DNA of 64,000 nt, taken from Frankiales bacterium (GTDB taxonomy: Bacteria; Actinomycetota; Actinomycetes; S36-B12; CAIYMF01). A program made the position numbers and the translations under genes. The first letter of the stretch is position 1; each line of letters starts with the position of its first letter. The notes beneath the pieces were generated by a model. That model did not search any database. It was not told the DNA's origin and worked only from the letters and a program-made list of their open reading frames with translations. The DNA is taken from assembly GCA_016125335.1 (NCBI GenBank), contig WGLY01000006.1, positions 64,001 through 128,000 of the forward strand, in the 5' to 3' direction. Of this stretch, positions 8,676-16,598 are shown piece by piece.

Positions 8676-8676
8676 C

Positions 8677-9150
8677 TCATGCCTCCTGCTGGTCGAGGTC
8701 GTGCGGCTTGGTCATCATCAGCCCGACGCGCTCCATCCGGACGACGAGCACGTCGTGCTGGTTGTACCCGCGGTGCTCGAACCAGACGATCCCGGAGTCG
8801 TTGCGCGACTTGGACTCTCGCTTGTTGAGAATGGTCGTCTCACCGCGAAGGGTGTCGCCGTGGAAGACGGGGTGAGGGAACTCGATCTTCTCGTACCCGA
8901 GGTTGCCCAACGTCGTACCCATAGTGAGCTCGGGCACGTGGAAGGCACCGATCAAGGCCACCGTGAAGAGGCTGTTGAGAACCCGCTGACCGTGGATCGT
9001 GCCGCGGGAGAACTCCTCATCGAGGTGCAGCGGCTGCAGGTTCATGGTGAGCGAGGTGAAGAGCACGTTGTCCATCTCGGTGATGGTGCGGGTGAAGGGG
9101 TGCCGGTAGACCCGCCCGACCTCGAACTCCTCGAAGTAGAGCCCTCTCAC
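8677..9150 (-). CDS. MaoC-like hydratase, mesaconyl/itaconyl-CoA hydratase type
   Basis: This 157-residue single hot-dog domain protein resembles Rv2499c of Mycobacterium tuberculosis and mesaconyl-CoA hydratases. Recognisable stretches are DNVLFTSLTMNLQPLHLDEE, LGNLGYEKIEFPHPVFHGDT and IVWFEHRGYNQ. The usual hydratase-2 Asp-x4-His appears as Asn-x4-His (MNLQPLH), a feature I associate with this subgroup. The start is the GTG at 9150, overlapping the CitE stop as GTGA. Its position right after a CitE-type lyase suggests it hydrates an enoyl-CoA such as itaconyl- or mesaconyl-CoA to the hydroxyacyl-CoA that the lyase cleaves. That assignment is inference. Confidence 0.88.
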   Translation of the reverse strand: MRGLYFEEFEVGRVYRHPFTRTITEMDNVLFTSLTMNLQPLHLDEEFSRGTIHGQRVLNSLFTVALIGAFHVPELTMGTTLGNLGYEKIEFPHPVFHGDTLRGETTILNKRESKSRNDSGIVWFEHRGYNQHDVLVVRMERVGLMMTKPHDLDQQEA

Positions 9151-10037
9151 TGGCCCCTCCCTTCCGTGCGCGCCACGACCCGCTGGAGCCACTGCACCGC
9201 CTTGTCGTAGTGCGCTCGATCGATGTGCACCCCCTGGTAGCGAAGGGCGCCCTGACCCGCCGCCTCGGCCGCCTCGTAGGCGGCGACCATGCCGCGGTAG
9301 AAGGCGACCTCGTCGTCCGAGGGTGTGAAGACGTCATTGATGACCGGGACGTGACTCGGGTGGATCGCGATCATCCCGCGGAACCCGAGCTGACGACCAC
9401 GCACGGCGAAGGAGCGCAGCCCGTCCAGGTCGTCGAGGTTCTCCCACAGGCCCGTCAGGGGGAGGATCCCCGCCTCCCGCGCGGCCAGCAGGACCCGACT
9501 GCGCAGGTAGAGGGTCTCCAGACCGGCCTCGGTCCACTCGAAGCCCACCTCACGTGCGATGTCCGCGTGCTCGGCGGTCGGCCCGATCATGGCTGCCACG
9601 CGGGGGGACGCCTGGGCTACCTCGCGGCAGTTGACGATCGCCGGCACCGTCTCGACGGGGACGATGTACTCCACGCCGTCGACGCCGTTGCGGTCCTCGA
9701 AGTGGTCGACGAGCGCGTCGTAGCGGGCGACGTCGACAGCGGTCTCCACCTTGGGGACGAACAGGCCCGTCAGCCCCGGCACCATGACCGCCTCGAGGTC
9801 ACGACCTGTGGCGCGGGTGGCCAGACCGTTGGGGCGCACGAGGATCCCGACGTCGGCGTTCTCCTCCCGCAGCGAGGTGATCGTCCCGGCCACGACCAAC
9901 CGGGCCGCCTCCTTCTCCCCCTCCGGCACCGAGTCCTCGAGATCGAGGACCACGGCATCGGCACCGGACGCGACGGCCTTGCGCGCCCAGGAGGGTTTGT
10001 GGCCCGGGACGAAGAGGATGGAGCGGTACGGCTGCAT
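9147..10037 (-). CDS. CitE-like HpcH/HpaI family hydroxyacyl-CoA lyase
   Basis: This 296-residue TIM-barrel lyase has RSILFVPGHKPSW at the start and VVLDLEDSVPEGEK near residue 30 (metal and substrate acidic residues). It also has GPTAEHAD and IAIHPSHVPVIN. The family includes citramalyl-CoA, beta-methylmalyl-CoA and malyl-CoA lyases, which split a hydroxyacyl-CoA into acetyl- or propionyl-CoA plus pyruvate or glyoxylate. Its ATG shares one base with the acyl-CoA dehydrogenase stop (TGATG) and its stop overlaps the MaoC start. The adjacency resembles fadE19/Rv2499c/citE of M. tuberculosis. Confidence 0.9.
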   Translation of the reverse strand: MQPYRSILFVPGHKPSWARKAVASGADAVVLDLEDSVPEGEKEAARLVVAGTITSLREENADVGILVRPNGLATRATGRDLEAVMVPGLTGLFVPKVETAVDVARYDALVDHFEDRNGVDGVEYIVPVETVPAIVNCREVAQASPRVAAMIGPTAEHADIAREVGFEWTEAGLETLYLRSRVLLAAREAGILPLTGLWENLDDLDGLRSFAVRGRQLGFRGMIAIHPSHVPVINDVFTPSDDEVAFYRGMVAAYEAAEAAGQGALRYQGVHIDRAHYDKAVQWLQRVVARTEGRGQ

Positions 10038-11203
10038 CAGTAGCTCCGGGGAAGCCCGAGCGCGTGCTCGGACACGTAGTTGAGCACCATCTCCTGGCTG
10101 ATGGGTGCGATCCGGTTCAGTCGCGACTCACGGAAGTAGCGCTCGGCGTGGTACTCCTTCGCGTAGCCGTAGCCCCCGAGCACGTTGATGGCCATGTCGG
10201 CCGCGTTGAACCCCGCCTCGGACGCGAGGTACTTCGCTTCGTTGGCCTCCGTACCGCAAGGGACGTCGTGGTCCACCATCCACGCGCACTTCTGGCAGAC
10301 CGCCTCTGCGGCGTCGAGCCGGATCTTCGCGAGGGCGATCTGGTGCGCGATCGCCTGGTTCTGCCCGATCGGACGCCCGAAGACGACACGCTGGTTCGCG
10401 TAGTCCGTGGCCAGGCGGACCGCCGCCCTGCCGATGCCGATCGCGGCGTTCGCGGCTATCACCCGTTCGGCGTTGAGCCCCACCAGGATGACCTTGAACC
10501 CCTTGTCGACCTCTCCGATGACGTCCTCGTCTGCCACGAAGAGCTCGTCGATGAAGAGCTCGTTGGTGTCGACGGCGTTGCGTCCCATCTTGGGGATGGG
10601 GCGCACCTCGACGTGGTCGCGGTCCATCGGGGCGAAGAACACCGTCAGCCCGTCGGTCCGCTTCGCCACCTGGTCGCGCGGCGTGGTTCGGGCCAGGAGG
10701 AACATGCGCTCCGCCTCCTGGGCCTTGGTGATCCAGACCTTCTTGCCGCTGATGACGTACCCGCCGTCCACCTTCGTCGCGAACGTGGTGATCGCCGTCG
10801 TGTCGGTCCCGGCGTCCGGCTCGGTGACCGCGAAGGACACGTGCAGCTCACCGGTCACCACGCGGGGGAGATGCCGCGCCTTCATCGCCTCCGACCCGTA
10901 GCGGATCATCGACTCGAAGCCGAACATGCCGATGTGGACGGCGCTGCAGCCGCCCATGCCCGCCCCCGACGCGGCGATCTCCTGCTCGACGATGCAGACC
11001 TCCTGGACCCCGAGACCGCCGCCCCCGTACGCCTCCGGGATGGTGAGTCCGAGCCAACCGCCCTCGGCGACTGCGTTGTAGAAGTCCCAGGGGAACTCCT
11101 TGGACTCGTCGTGCTTCATCCAGTACTCGTCGTCGAACGTCGAGCACATCTGACGAACGGCCTGCCGGATCTCCTCGTGGAGGGGGTCGACGCTGAAGTC
11201 CAT
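10037..11203 (-). CDS. Acyl-CoA dehydrogenase
   Basis: This 388-residue enzyme has the usual domains: FAVTEPDAGTDTTAI for FAD/substrate binding, QRVVFGRPIGQNQAIAHQIA and the C-terminal YRESRLNRI-like helix (seen as YFRESRLNRI). The canonical YEG glutamate is absent (IAPISQEM). LNAERVIAA holds a Glu at the isovaleryl-CoA dehydrogenase-type position, so activity is expected. The ATG at 11203 begins MDFSVDPLHEEIRQ. It is the second gene of the ligase operon and is coupled to the CitE lyase. It probably dehydrogenates the ligase product or a later branched intermediate. Confidence 0.92.
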   Translation of the reverse strand: MDFSVDPLHEEIRQAVRQMCSTFDDEYWMKHDESKEFPWDFYNAVAEGGWLGLTIPEAYGGGGLGVQEVCIVEQEIAASGAGMGGCSAVHIGMFGFESMIRYGSEAMKARHLPRVVTGELHVSFAVTEPDAGTDTTAITTFATKVDGGYVISGKKVWITKAQEAERMFLLARTTPRDQVAKRTDGLTVFFAPMDRDHVEVRPIPKMGRNAVDTNELFIDELFVADEDVIGEVDKGFKVILVGLNAERVIAANAAIGIGRAAVRLATDYANQRVVFGRPIGQNQAIAHQIALAKIRLDAAEAVCQKCAWMVDHDVPCGTEANEAKYLASEAGFNAADMAINVLGGYGYAKEYHAERYFRESRLNRIAPISQEMVLNYVSEHALGLPRSY

Positions 11204-11238
11204 GGCTGCCTCTCGTGGGATGCCGTCAGGGCGCGCGG

Positions 11239-12882
11239 CTAGGCCCGCTGGTCGCGGGCGCGGTCGGAGGTGTCCGCCGTCACGCCCTCCTCGCGGAGCA
11301 CGGACTTGCGGATCTTCTCCGACGGGGTGCGCGGGAGCGCCTCGACGAACCGTACGTACCGCGGGATGGCGAACGCGGGGATTCGACCTTCGCAGAACGA
11401 CCACAGCTCCGGAGCGGTGACCGGTCCGGACGGGACCACGACCGCCATCACCTCGTCCTCGCCCGCCTCGACGTCGGCCGCCACGGCCACCACGGCGCAC
11501 TCGGCGACTGCCTCGTGTCCGAGGATGGCCTGCTCCACCTCGTAGGAGCTGATGTTCTCGCCGCGCCGCCGGAGAGCGTCCTTGTAGCGGTCGACGAAGT
11601 AGTACCAGCCCTCGTCGTCGCGTCGCAGCGCGTCACCGGTGTGGAACCAGAGGTTCCGCCACGCTTCCGACGTCTTCTCGGGCATCCCGTAGTAGCCCAG
11701 GCTGCACGTCCACGGGTGCTTCGGCCGAACGACGAGCTCCCCCACCTCGCCCACCGGGACCTCCTCGTCGGTGTCCGGGTCGACCAGGCGGACGTCGAAC
11801 CAGTCCGACGCCACGAGCCCCGCCGCACCTGCCGGCCTCTCCTCGCCGTACGGGGAGAGGATCGGCGCCGAGGTCTCGGTCAGGCCGAACACCTCGACGA
11901 ACGCCTCGATGCCGAACCGCTCGCGGAACTCGCTCAGGATGGAGCTCGCCGTAGGGGCCGAGAAGACGCACCGGACCTGGTTGTCCGCGTCGTCGGGACG
12001 GACGGGCTGCTTCCAGAGGAAGTCCATCATCACGCCGATGAAGTTGGTGACGGTCACCCCCTCCTCGCGGACCTGGTCGACCCAGCGGCTGGCGCTGAAC
12101 CGCGATCGGATGACCAGCCGGGCGCCCGCCACCAGCGCCGGGTAGGCGGCCATGAACTGTGCGTTCCCGTGGAACAGCGGGGTGACGGTCATGTAGGTGT
12201 CGTCACCGGTCAACCGGGTCAGCGACACCACCTCGTCGGCGAAGAAGTACATCTGGGCGTGCGGCATCGCCACGCCCTTGGAAGGACCCGTCGTGCCGGA
12301 GGTGAAGAAGATCGAGGCCAGGTCGCGCGGGGCCGGTGCCGGCAGGTCACGAGGGGCGGCCTCCTCCAGCACGTCCCAACGCTCGGCCTTCCACCCTGCG
12401 GCCCTCAGGCCGGCGATCGCCTGGGTGGCACCGCCCCGGTCGATGACCCAGAAGCCCTCCAGCCACGGCAGTCGGTCGCGCAGGCTGACGAAGCGCTCGG
12501 CGTACTCGTCGTCGATCACCGCCCACCGCGGCGAGGTCACCGTCGCCTGGTGCCGGAGGAACTCGCCCTCATAGGCCGTGTTGATCGGCACCTCGACCAT
12601 GCCGGACACCGCTGTCGCGAGCCAGGTGCGCACGAACTCGGAGGAGTTGATCGCCATGATCAGGACCCGGTCTCCCGCCACGGCCCCGGCGTCGAGCAGC
12701 CCGCCCGCCACCGCGTGGGCCGACGACGAGATCTGCCCGTAGGTCCACCGCTTCCCCTCCTCAGGCGCGACAAGGAACTCGGCGTCGGGCCGCTCGGCGA
12801 CCCACCGCCGCAGGACCGCCGCCAGGCTCCAGTCCCGGCGGTCCGGGAACGTCGGAATCAGGTCGGTGTACGTGCGCGTCAC
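11239..12882 (-). CDS. Acyl-CoA synthetase (AMP-forming), CaiC/FadD-like
   Basis: This 547-residue adenylate-forming ligase activates a carboxylate with ATP and CoA. Core motifs are the P-loop FFTSGTTGPSKGVAM, FGLTETSAP, YYFVDRYKDALRRRGENIS and the C-terminal catalytic lysine segment PRTPSEKIRKS. The RRGENISSYEVE wording resembles crotonobetaine/carnitine-CoA ligases. The GTG at 12882 follows GGGGAGGTCAGGGA and is preferred over the longer open frame, which would run through the operator region. It is the first gene of a six-gene operon and so probably the entry step that makes the CoA ester. Confidence 0.93.
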   Translation of the reverse strand: MTRTYTDLIPTFPDRRDWSLAAVLRRWVAERPDAEFLVAPEEGKRWTYGQISSSAHAVAGGLLDAGAVAGDRVLIMAINSSEFVRTWLATAVSGMVEVPINTAYEGEFLRHQATVTSPRWAVIDDEYAERFVSLRDRLPWLEGFWVIDRGGATQAIAGLRAAGWKAERWDVLEEAAPRDLPAPAPRDLASIFFTSGTTGPSKGVAMPHAQMYFFADEVVSLTRLTGDDTYMTVTPLFHGNAQFMAAYPALVAGARLVIRSRFSASRWVDQVREEGVTVTNFIGVMMDFLWKQPVRPDDADNQVRCVFSAPTASSILSEFRERFGIEAFVEVFGLTETSAPILSPYGEERPAGAAGLVASDWFDVRLVDPDTDEEVPVGEVGELVVRPKHPWTCSLGYYGMPEKTSEAWRNLWFHTGDALRRDDEGWYYFVDRYKDALRRRGENISSYEVEQAILGHEAVAECAVVAVAADVEAGEDEVMAVVVPSGPVTAPELWSFCEGRIPAFAIPRYVRFVEALPRTPSEKIRKSVLREEGVTADTSDRARDQRA

Positions 12883-12951
12883 TCCCTGACCTCCCCGCCC
12901 AGTCGCCCTGCCCCGAGCCGGGACGTGCGATGGGCCTGTGAATCCAGTATA

Positions 12952-12962
12952 ACCATGACCAT
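12952..12962. promoter_or_regulatory. Candidate operator (ACCATGACCAT) before the CoA ligase operon
   Basis: The 83 bases between the flavin oxidoreductase stop and the ligase GTG include an AT-rich run. Within it, ACCATGACCAT runs straight into ATGAT. It is a variant of the island motif: read on the other strand it is ATGGTCATGGT, the same form as at 19014-19024. The regulator is unproven. Confidence 0.38.
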
Positions 12963-12965
12963 GAT

Positions 12966-13985
12966 TTAGAGAATAGTGCGAGGCGGGATCGCCCTGATGG
13001 TGGGGACGACATCGCGGCCGAGCCGCCGGATCGCTGCGACGGTCTCGTCGGCATCCATGGTGGGCCACTGGGGGCGTACGAGCAGGGGGTCCACGGGAAG
13101 CTGCGTGACGAGGTCCACCAGGGCGGCTGTCACCTCGTCCGGCGTGCCGACCACGGCGTGGGACTCCACCGCCTTGGCGAAGTCGTTGTCCAGGTCCGTC
13201 CCGGCCATGACGTCCAGGCCTCGGTTCAGGTAGGTGATGTACCGCCCCTGGGCCACCCGTGCGTACTCCGCCAGGGCTTCCTGCTTGGAGTCCGCCACCA
13301 GCACATTGCGACGCAACGGCTGGGGGGAGAAGGGCTTCCCGCGCTCGGCGAAGCCCTCAGCGACCACCCGGTAGCGCTCTCGCACCTCCTCCACCGGCGT
13401 CTCGGGCGGGCACGCGTAGCCGTCGCCGTACCGGCCGACCCGCTTGGCGCCGGCGAGGGAATGGGCACCGATCCAGATGGGCAGCGGATCCTGGACGGGG
13501 CGAAGGTGGGGCCGAACCCCCTCGAGGGTGAAGTAGGTGCCGTGGAAGGTGACCTCGTCCTGGGTCCAGAGCATCCGGAGGAGCTCGAGGATCTCGTTCA
13601 TCCGTCCGGCGCGCTCCTTGAACGGGATGCCGAGGTAGTCGAACTCCTCGGCCCGGTATCCCAGCCCCGCGCCGAAGATGAGGCGCCCCTCGGTCACGAC
13701 GTCCAGCGTCGCCAGCTCCTCGGCGAGCATGACCGGGTGGTACAGGGGGGCGATCATGATCTGGGTGGCGAGGCGGACGTCGGGGTTCACCTCCGCGGCC
13801 AGGCGGGCCAGCAGCGGGACCGGCTGCAGCCAGCGCAGGTCCCCGTACAGGAAGTGCTGCCCGATGACGATGTAGGTGAAGCCGGCGTCCTGCGCCTCGT
13901 GCGCGATCCTGACCACGTCGCGGAACTGCTGGCTGGGTGGGACGGACGTCGGCACGTCGCTGAGCAGCAGGCCCATGGCGACCAT
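12966..13985 (-). CDS. LLM-class flavin-dependent oxidoreductase (luciferase-like)
   Basis: This 339-residue TIM-barrel belongs to the bacterial luciferase-like superfamily, which uses FMNH2 or coenzyme F420. Characteristic segments are AQDAGFTYIVIGQHF, LATQIMIAPLYHPVMLAEELATLD, GRLIFGAGLGYRAEEFDYLG and LPIWIGAHSLAGAKRVGRYG. The ATG at 13985 is chosen because GGAGGAGAGG lies upstream; earlier in-frame codons lack such a site. It could be a monooxygenase (for example Baeyer-Villiger type) or an F420-dependent reductase; sequence alone does not decide. It is divergent from the SnoaL-like gene, with an operator-like site between them. Confidence 0.88.
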   Translation of the reverse strand: MVAMGLLLSDVPTSVPPSQQFRDVVRIAHEAQDAGFTYIVIGQHFLYGDLRWLQPVPLLARLAAEVNPDVRLATQIMIAPLYHPVMLAEELATLDVVTEGRLIFGAGLGYRAEEFDYLGIPFKERAGRMNEILELLRMLWTQDEVTFHGTYFTLEGVRPHLRPVQDPLPIWIGAHSLAGAKRVGRYGDGYACPPETPVEEVRERYRVVAEGFAERGKPFSPQPLRRNVLVADSKQEALAEYARVAQGRYITYLNRGLDVMAGTDLDNDFAKAVESHAVVGTPDEVTAALVDLVTQLPVDPLLVRPQWPTMDADETVAAIRRLGRDVVPTIRAIPPRTIL

Positions 13986-14080
13986 GACAACCACCTCTCC
14001 TCCGGGCACCGGAGCGCCTCCTGAGCGGCGGGCGCACGGTCGAGACGGGCGCATCGGGCCCGCACGGTGCAACTCTTACA

Positions 14081-14091
14081 ATGATAATCCT
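14081..14091. promoter_or_regulatory. Candidate operator ATGATAATCCT in the LLM/SnoaL divergent promoter
   Basis: ATGATAATCCT matches ATGATNATCAT at 9 of 10 arm positions. It sits 45 bases upstream of the SnoaL-like ATG and 96 bases upstream of the LLM ATG, in an otherwise GC-rich spacer. Confidence 0.5.
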
Positions 14092-14135
14092 AGAATAGGG
14101 GACGGAGTCGTCCCCATCGCCATCAGGGAGCAGAC

Positions 14136-14714
14136 ATGGACCGACTGGCGGCCGCCGCCGCGATCTCGCCGGGCACCACCGAAGAGATCGCCGCGACCGT
14201 GCGGGAGCTCGCCGACCAGCAGGCCATCAGGAACCTCTCGGCCGTCTACTCCATGGCGGTGGACGGCCACGACCTCGCCACCACCCTGGCGTGCTTCACC
14301 GAGCACGGTGCGTTCGAGCGCGCCGGGGTCACGACAGCCGGGCAGGACGCGCTGCACTCCTTCTTCACGACGATGATGTCGCGGTACAGCACCACGCTGC
14401 ACACGCCCGAGATGCACGTGATCACGGTCGAGCAGGGCGACCCCCGCACGGCCTCGGGCGTGGCCACCGGGCACGCGGAGCTCGTGCTCGAGGGCACGCT
14501 CATGCTGGCCGCGTACCGCTATGACGACGAGTACGCCGTGGAAGCGGGCCGGTGGCGCTTCTCCCGCCGTCGGCTGCGCTACACGTACGTGCTGCCGTTC
14601 GAGTCCATGGCGACAGGCTTCGGTGACACCCGCAGGATCCGGTGGCCGCAGACCCCCTTCCAGGAGGCCGATCTGCCGGAGTCGCTGCCCACCTGGTCGG
14701 ATCACCTGGCCTAG
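14136..14714 (+). CDS. SnoaL-like / NTF2-like domain protein
   Basis: This 192-residue protein has the pattern of the SnoaL-like cone-fold family. An N-terminal helix contains LADQQAIRNLSAVYSMAVDGHD, followed by ACFTEHGAFE, a central STTLHTPEMHVI strand, YRYDDEYAVEAGRWRFSRRRL, and a tryptophan-rich C-terminus. Members are small cyclases, isomerases, dehydratases or ring-hydroxylating subunit relatives, so the function is not fixed. GGGAGCAGAC precedes the ATG. Its place in the island and its promoter site suggest co-expression with the catabolic genes. Confidence 0.75.
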   Translation: MDRLAAAAAISPGTTEEIAATVRELADQQAIRNLSAVYSMAVDGHDLATTLACFTEHGAFERAGVTTAGQDALHSFFTTMMSRYSTTLHTPEMHVITVEQGDPRTASGVATGHAELVLEGTLMLAAYRYDDEYAVEAGRWRFSRRRLRYTYVLPFESMATGFGDTRRIRWPQTPFQEADLPESLPTWSDHLA

Positions 14715-14774
14715 CCGAACCGCTCCTGCCGACCTGGGGCCTCCCGGCCGATCGGCGAGCGGACGGCCCCGGCT

Positions 14775-15284
14775 CTACGTCTCGTCACGCCGCGGCAGGC
14801 CGCGCCCGTCACCCGGCATGCGGCGCGAGTCGTGGCTCGCCGACACGGCGACGGGGCGCACCTGGATCACCACCCGTTGCGGGCTGTCCAGCAGCCTCAC
14901 GAAGGCCCTGGGATCGGCTGGCTGCAGTCGGCCGGCGATGGCCAGCAGCATGGTGTCCAGGATCTCGCGGTCGCGGTGCACCGTCGCCACGCCTCTGATC
15001 GCGAGCATCTGACGGCCGGGGCTCGACGTCCCGGCGTTGCTGATGACCAGCGTGACCCGCGGGTCACTGGCGAGCGAGGCGACCTGCGCCCTGTCGGCCA
15101 CGGAGGTGAACCAGAGATCGCCCTCGTGAGCCAGGAAGCTCATGACGACACCCGAGGGCCATCCCCCCGGCCGGTTGAACACGAAGGTGCACTCCGTCTG
15201 CATGTCCAGCAGGACTCGACGGTCGTCATCCAGCAGGGTCACCGCAGAGAGATCCTCCACGTCGTCGACTCCGAACCGTTGCAT
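14775..15284 (-). CDS. PPOX-class (pyridoxamine 5'-phosphate oxidase fold) flavin/F420-binding protein
   Basis: This 169-residue split-barrel protein has the segments FNRPGGWPSGVVMSFLAHEG, DLWFTSVADRAQVASLASDP, RVTLVISN and LAIRGVATVHRD. These are typical of the PPOX family that binds FMN or F420 and reduces or senses small molecules. TCAGGAGGAGGGCTC precedes the ATG. It is divergent from the thiolase operon and convergent with the SnoaL-like gene. Together with the LLM protein it hints at an F420 or FMN reductive step, but the cofactor cannot be told from sequence. Confidence 0.78.
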   Translation of the reverse strand: MQRFGVDDVEDLSAVTLLDDDRRVLLDMQTECTFVFNRPGGWPSGVVMSFLAHEGDLWFTSVADRAQVASLASDPRVTLVISNAGTSSPGRQMLAIRGVATVHRDREILDTMLLAIAGRLQPADPRAFVRLLDSPQRVVIQVRPVAVSASHDSRRMPGDGRGLPRRDET

Positions 15285-15328
15285 GAGCCCTCCTCCTGAC
15301 GTGCCTGGTGCGACCTCGTGCGTAATCC

Positions 15329-15339
15329 ATGATATTAGT
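15329..15339. promoter_or_regulatory. Candidate operator-like site ATGATATTAGT
   Basis: This AT-rich spot lies 45 bases upstream of the PPOX ATG and 65 upstream of the thiolase ATG. The left half ATGAT is intact and the right half is degenerate, so it is one of the weaker members of the shared motif set. Confidence 0.33.
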
Positions 15340-15403
15340 TGTGATGGATAGAGGGATCAGGCGAACCATGCCCTCGACAGGTCTCCGAGGAAGGGACGCG
15401 CGG

Positions 15404-16588
15404 ATGCCGCACGCGGTGATCGTCGATGCCGTCCGGACCCCGATGGGCAGAGGGAAGCCCGGCGGGGCCCTGAGCGGCGTGCACGCGGTGGACCTGCTCG
15501 CCGGTACGTTGGCCGCTCTCACCGCACGCACGGGAGTCGACCCCGGGGACGTCGAGGACGTTCTGGTGGGGTGCGTGTCGCAGGCGGGTGAGCAGTCGGC
15601 AACCCCCGGCCGCCAGGCGCTCCTGGCTGCCGGCTTCCCGGAACATGTCCCTTCCGTGACGATCGAGCGCAAGTGCGGCAGCGGCCAGCAGGCCGTCGAC
15701 TTCGCCGTCCAGGGGATCGTCGCCGGCGCCTACGAGGTGGTCATCGCCGCGGGGCTCGAGTCCATGAGCAGGGTGCCCATGGGATCGGCACGCATGGGTG
15801 CGGACCCCCACGGCCCGACGGTGCGCGCACGCTACCCCCGCTTGGTCCCGCAGGGGCTGTCCGCGGAGCTGGTGGCGCTGCGGTGGAAGCTGGACCGGGT
15901 GCAGCTGGACGAGTACGCCGCCGCCTCGCACGCGCGCGCCGCCGCCGTCGCGGACAGCGGTGGCTTCGACGCTGAGATCGTCCCCGTCGCCGTCGCGGGT
16001 GGTGATGTGCTCGCCCGGGACGAGTCGATCAGGCGAGGCACCACCCCGGAACGGCTCGCTGAGCTCGCCCCGGCCTTCGACACCGAGGCCAACCGCGCGC
16101 TGCTCCCCGAGATCGACGAATGGAGGATCACCGCCGGCAACGCGTCCCAGATCACCGATGGCGCAGGGGCACTGCTCATCATGAGCGAGTCCGCGGCCCG
16201 AGCGGCGGGGCTGCGGCCACGCGCCCGCATCGTCGCCTCAGCCGTGGTCGGCGACGACCCACTGCTCATGCTCACCGGCCCGATACCCGCCACCCACAAG
16301 GTGCTCGCGGCCGCGGGCATGAGTCTGCGCGACATCGACGCGGTGGAGGTCAACGAGGCGTTCGCGTCCGTCCCGCTGGCATGGCAGGCCGAGTTCGGCG
16401 TGCCCGACGAGATCCTCAACCCCTGCGGTGGCGCGATCGCACTCGGGCACCCTTTGGGCGCCTCAGGAGTGCGGATCATGACAACGCTGATCCACCACCT
16501 CGAGCGGACCGGTGGACGGTACGGCCTGCAGACCATGTGCGAGGCCGGCGGGATGGCCAACGCCACCATCATCGAGCGACTGGACTGA
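15404..16588 (+). CDS. Thiolase (acetyl-CoA acyltransferase)
   Basis: This 394-residue thiolase cleaves a 3-ketoacyl-CoA with CoA to release acetyl- or propionyl-CoA. The acyl-accepting Cys91 lies in ERKCGSGQQAVD, NEAFA is intact, the catalytic His is in GGAIALGHPLGASG, and a second Cys occurs in MCEAGGMAN. The ATG at 15404 (MPHAVIVDAVRTPMG) fits the family N-terminus; the upstream in-frame ATG at 15344 would add a non-conserved leader. It heads the thiolase-SDR-enoyl-CoA hydratase operon. Confidence 0.94.
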   Translation: MPHAVIVDAVRTPMGRGKPGGALSGVHAVDLLAGTLAALTARTGVDPGDVEDVLVGCVSQAGEQSATPGRQALLAAGFPEHVPSVTIERKCGSGQQAVDFAVQGIVAGAYEVVIAAGLESMSRVPMGSARMGADPHGPTVRARYPRLVPQGLSAELVALRWKLDRVQLDEYAAASHARAAAVADSGGFDAEIVPVAVAGGDVLARDESIRRGTTPERLAELAPAFDTEANRALLPEIDEWRITAGNASQITDGAGALLIMSESAARAAGLRPRARIVASAVVGDDPLLMLTGPIPATHKVLAAAGMSLRDIDAVEVNEAFASVPLAWQAEFGVPDEILNPCGGAIALGHPLGASGVRIMTTLIHHLERTGGRYGLQTMCEAGGMANATIIERLD

Positions 16589-16598
16589 GGGGACACGC

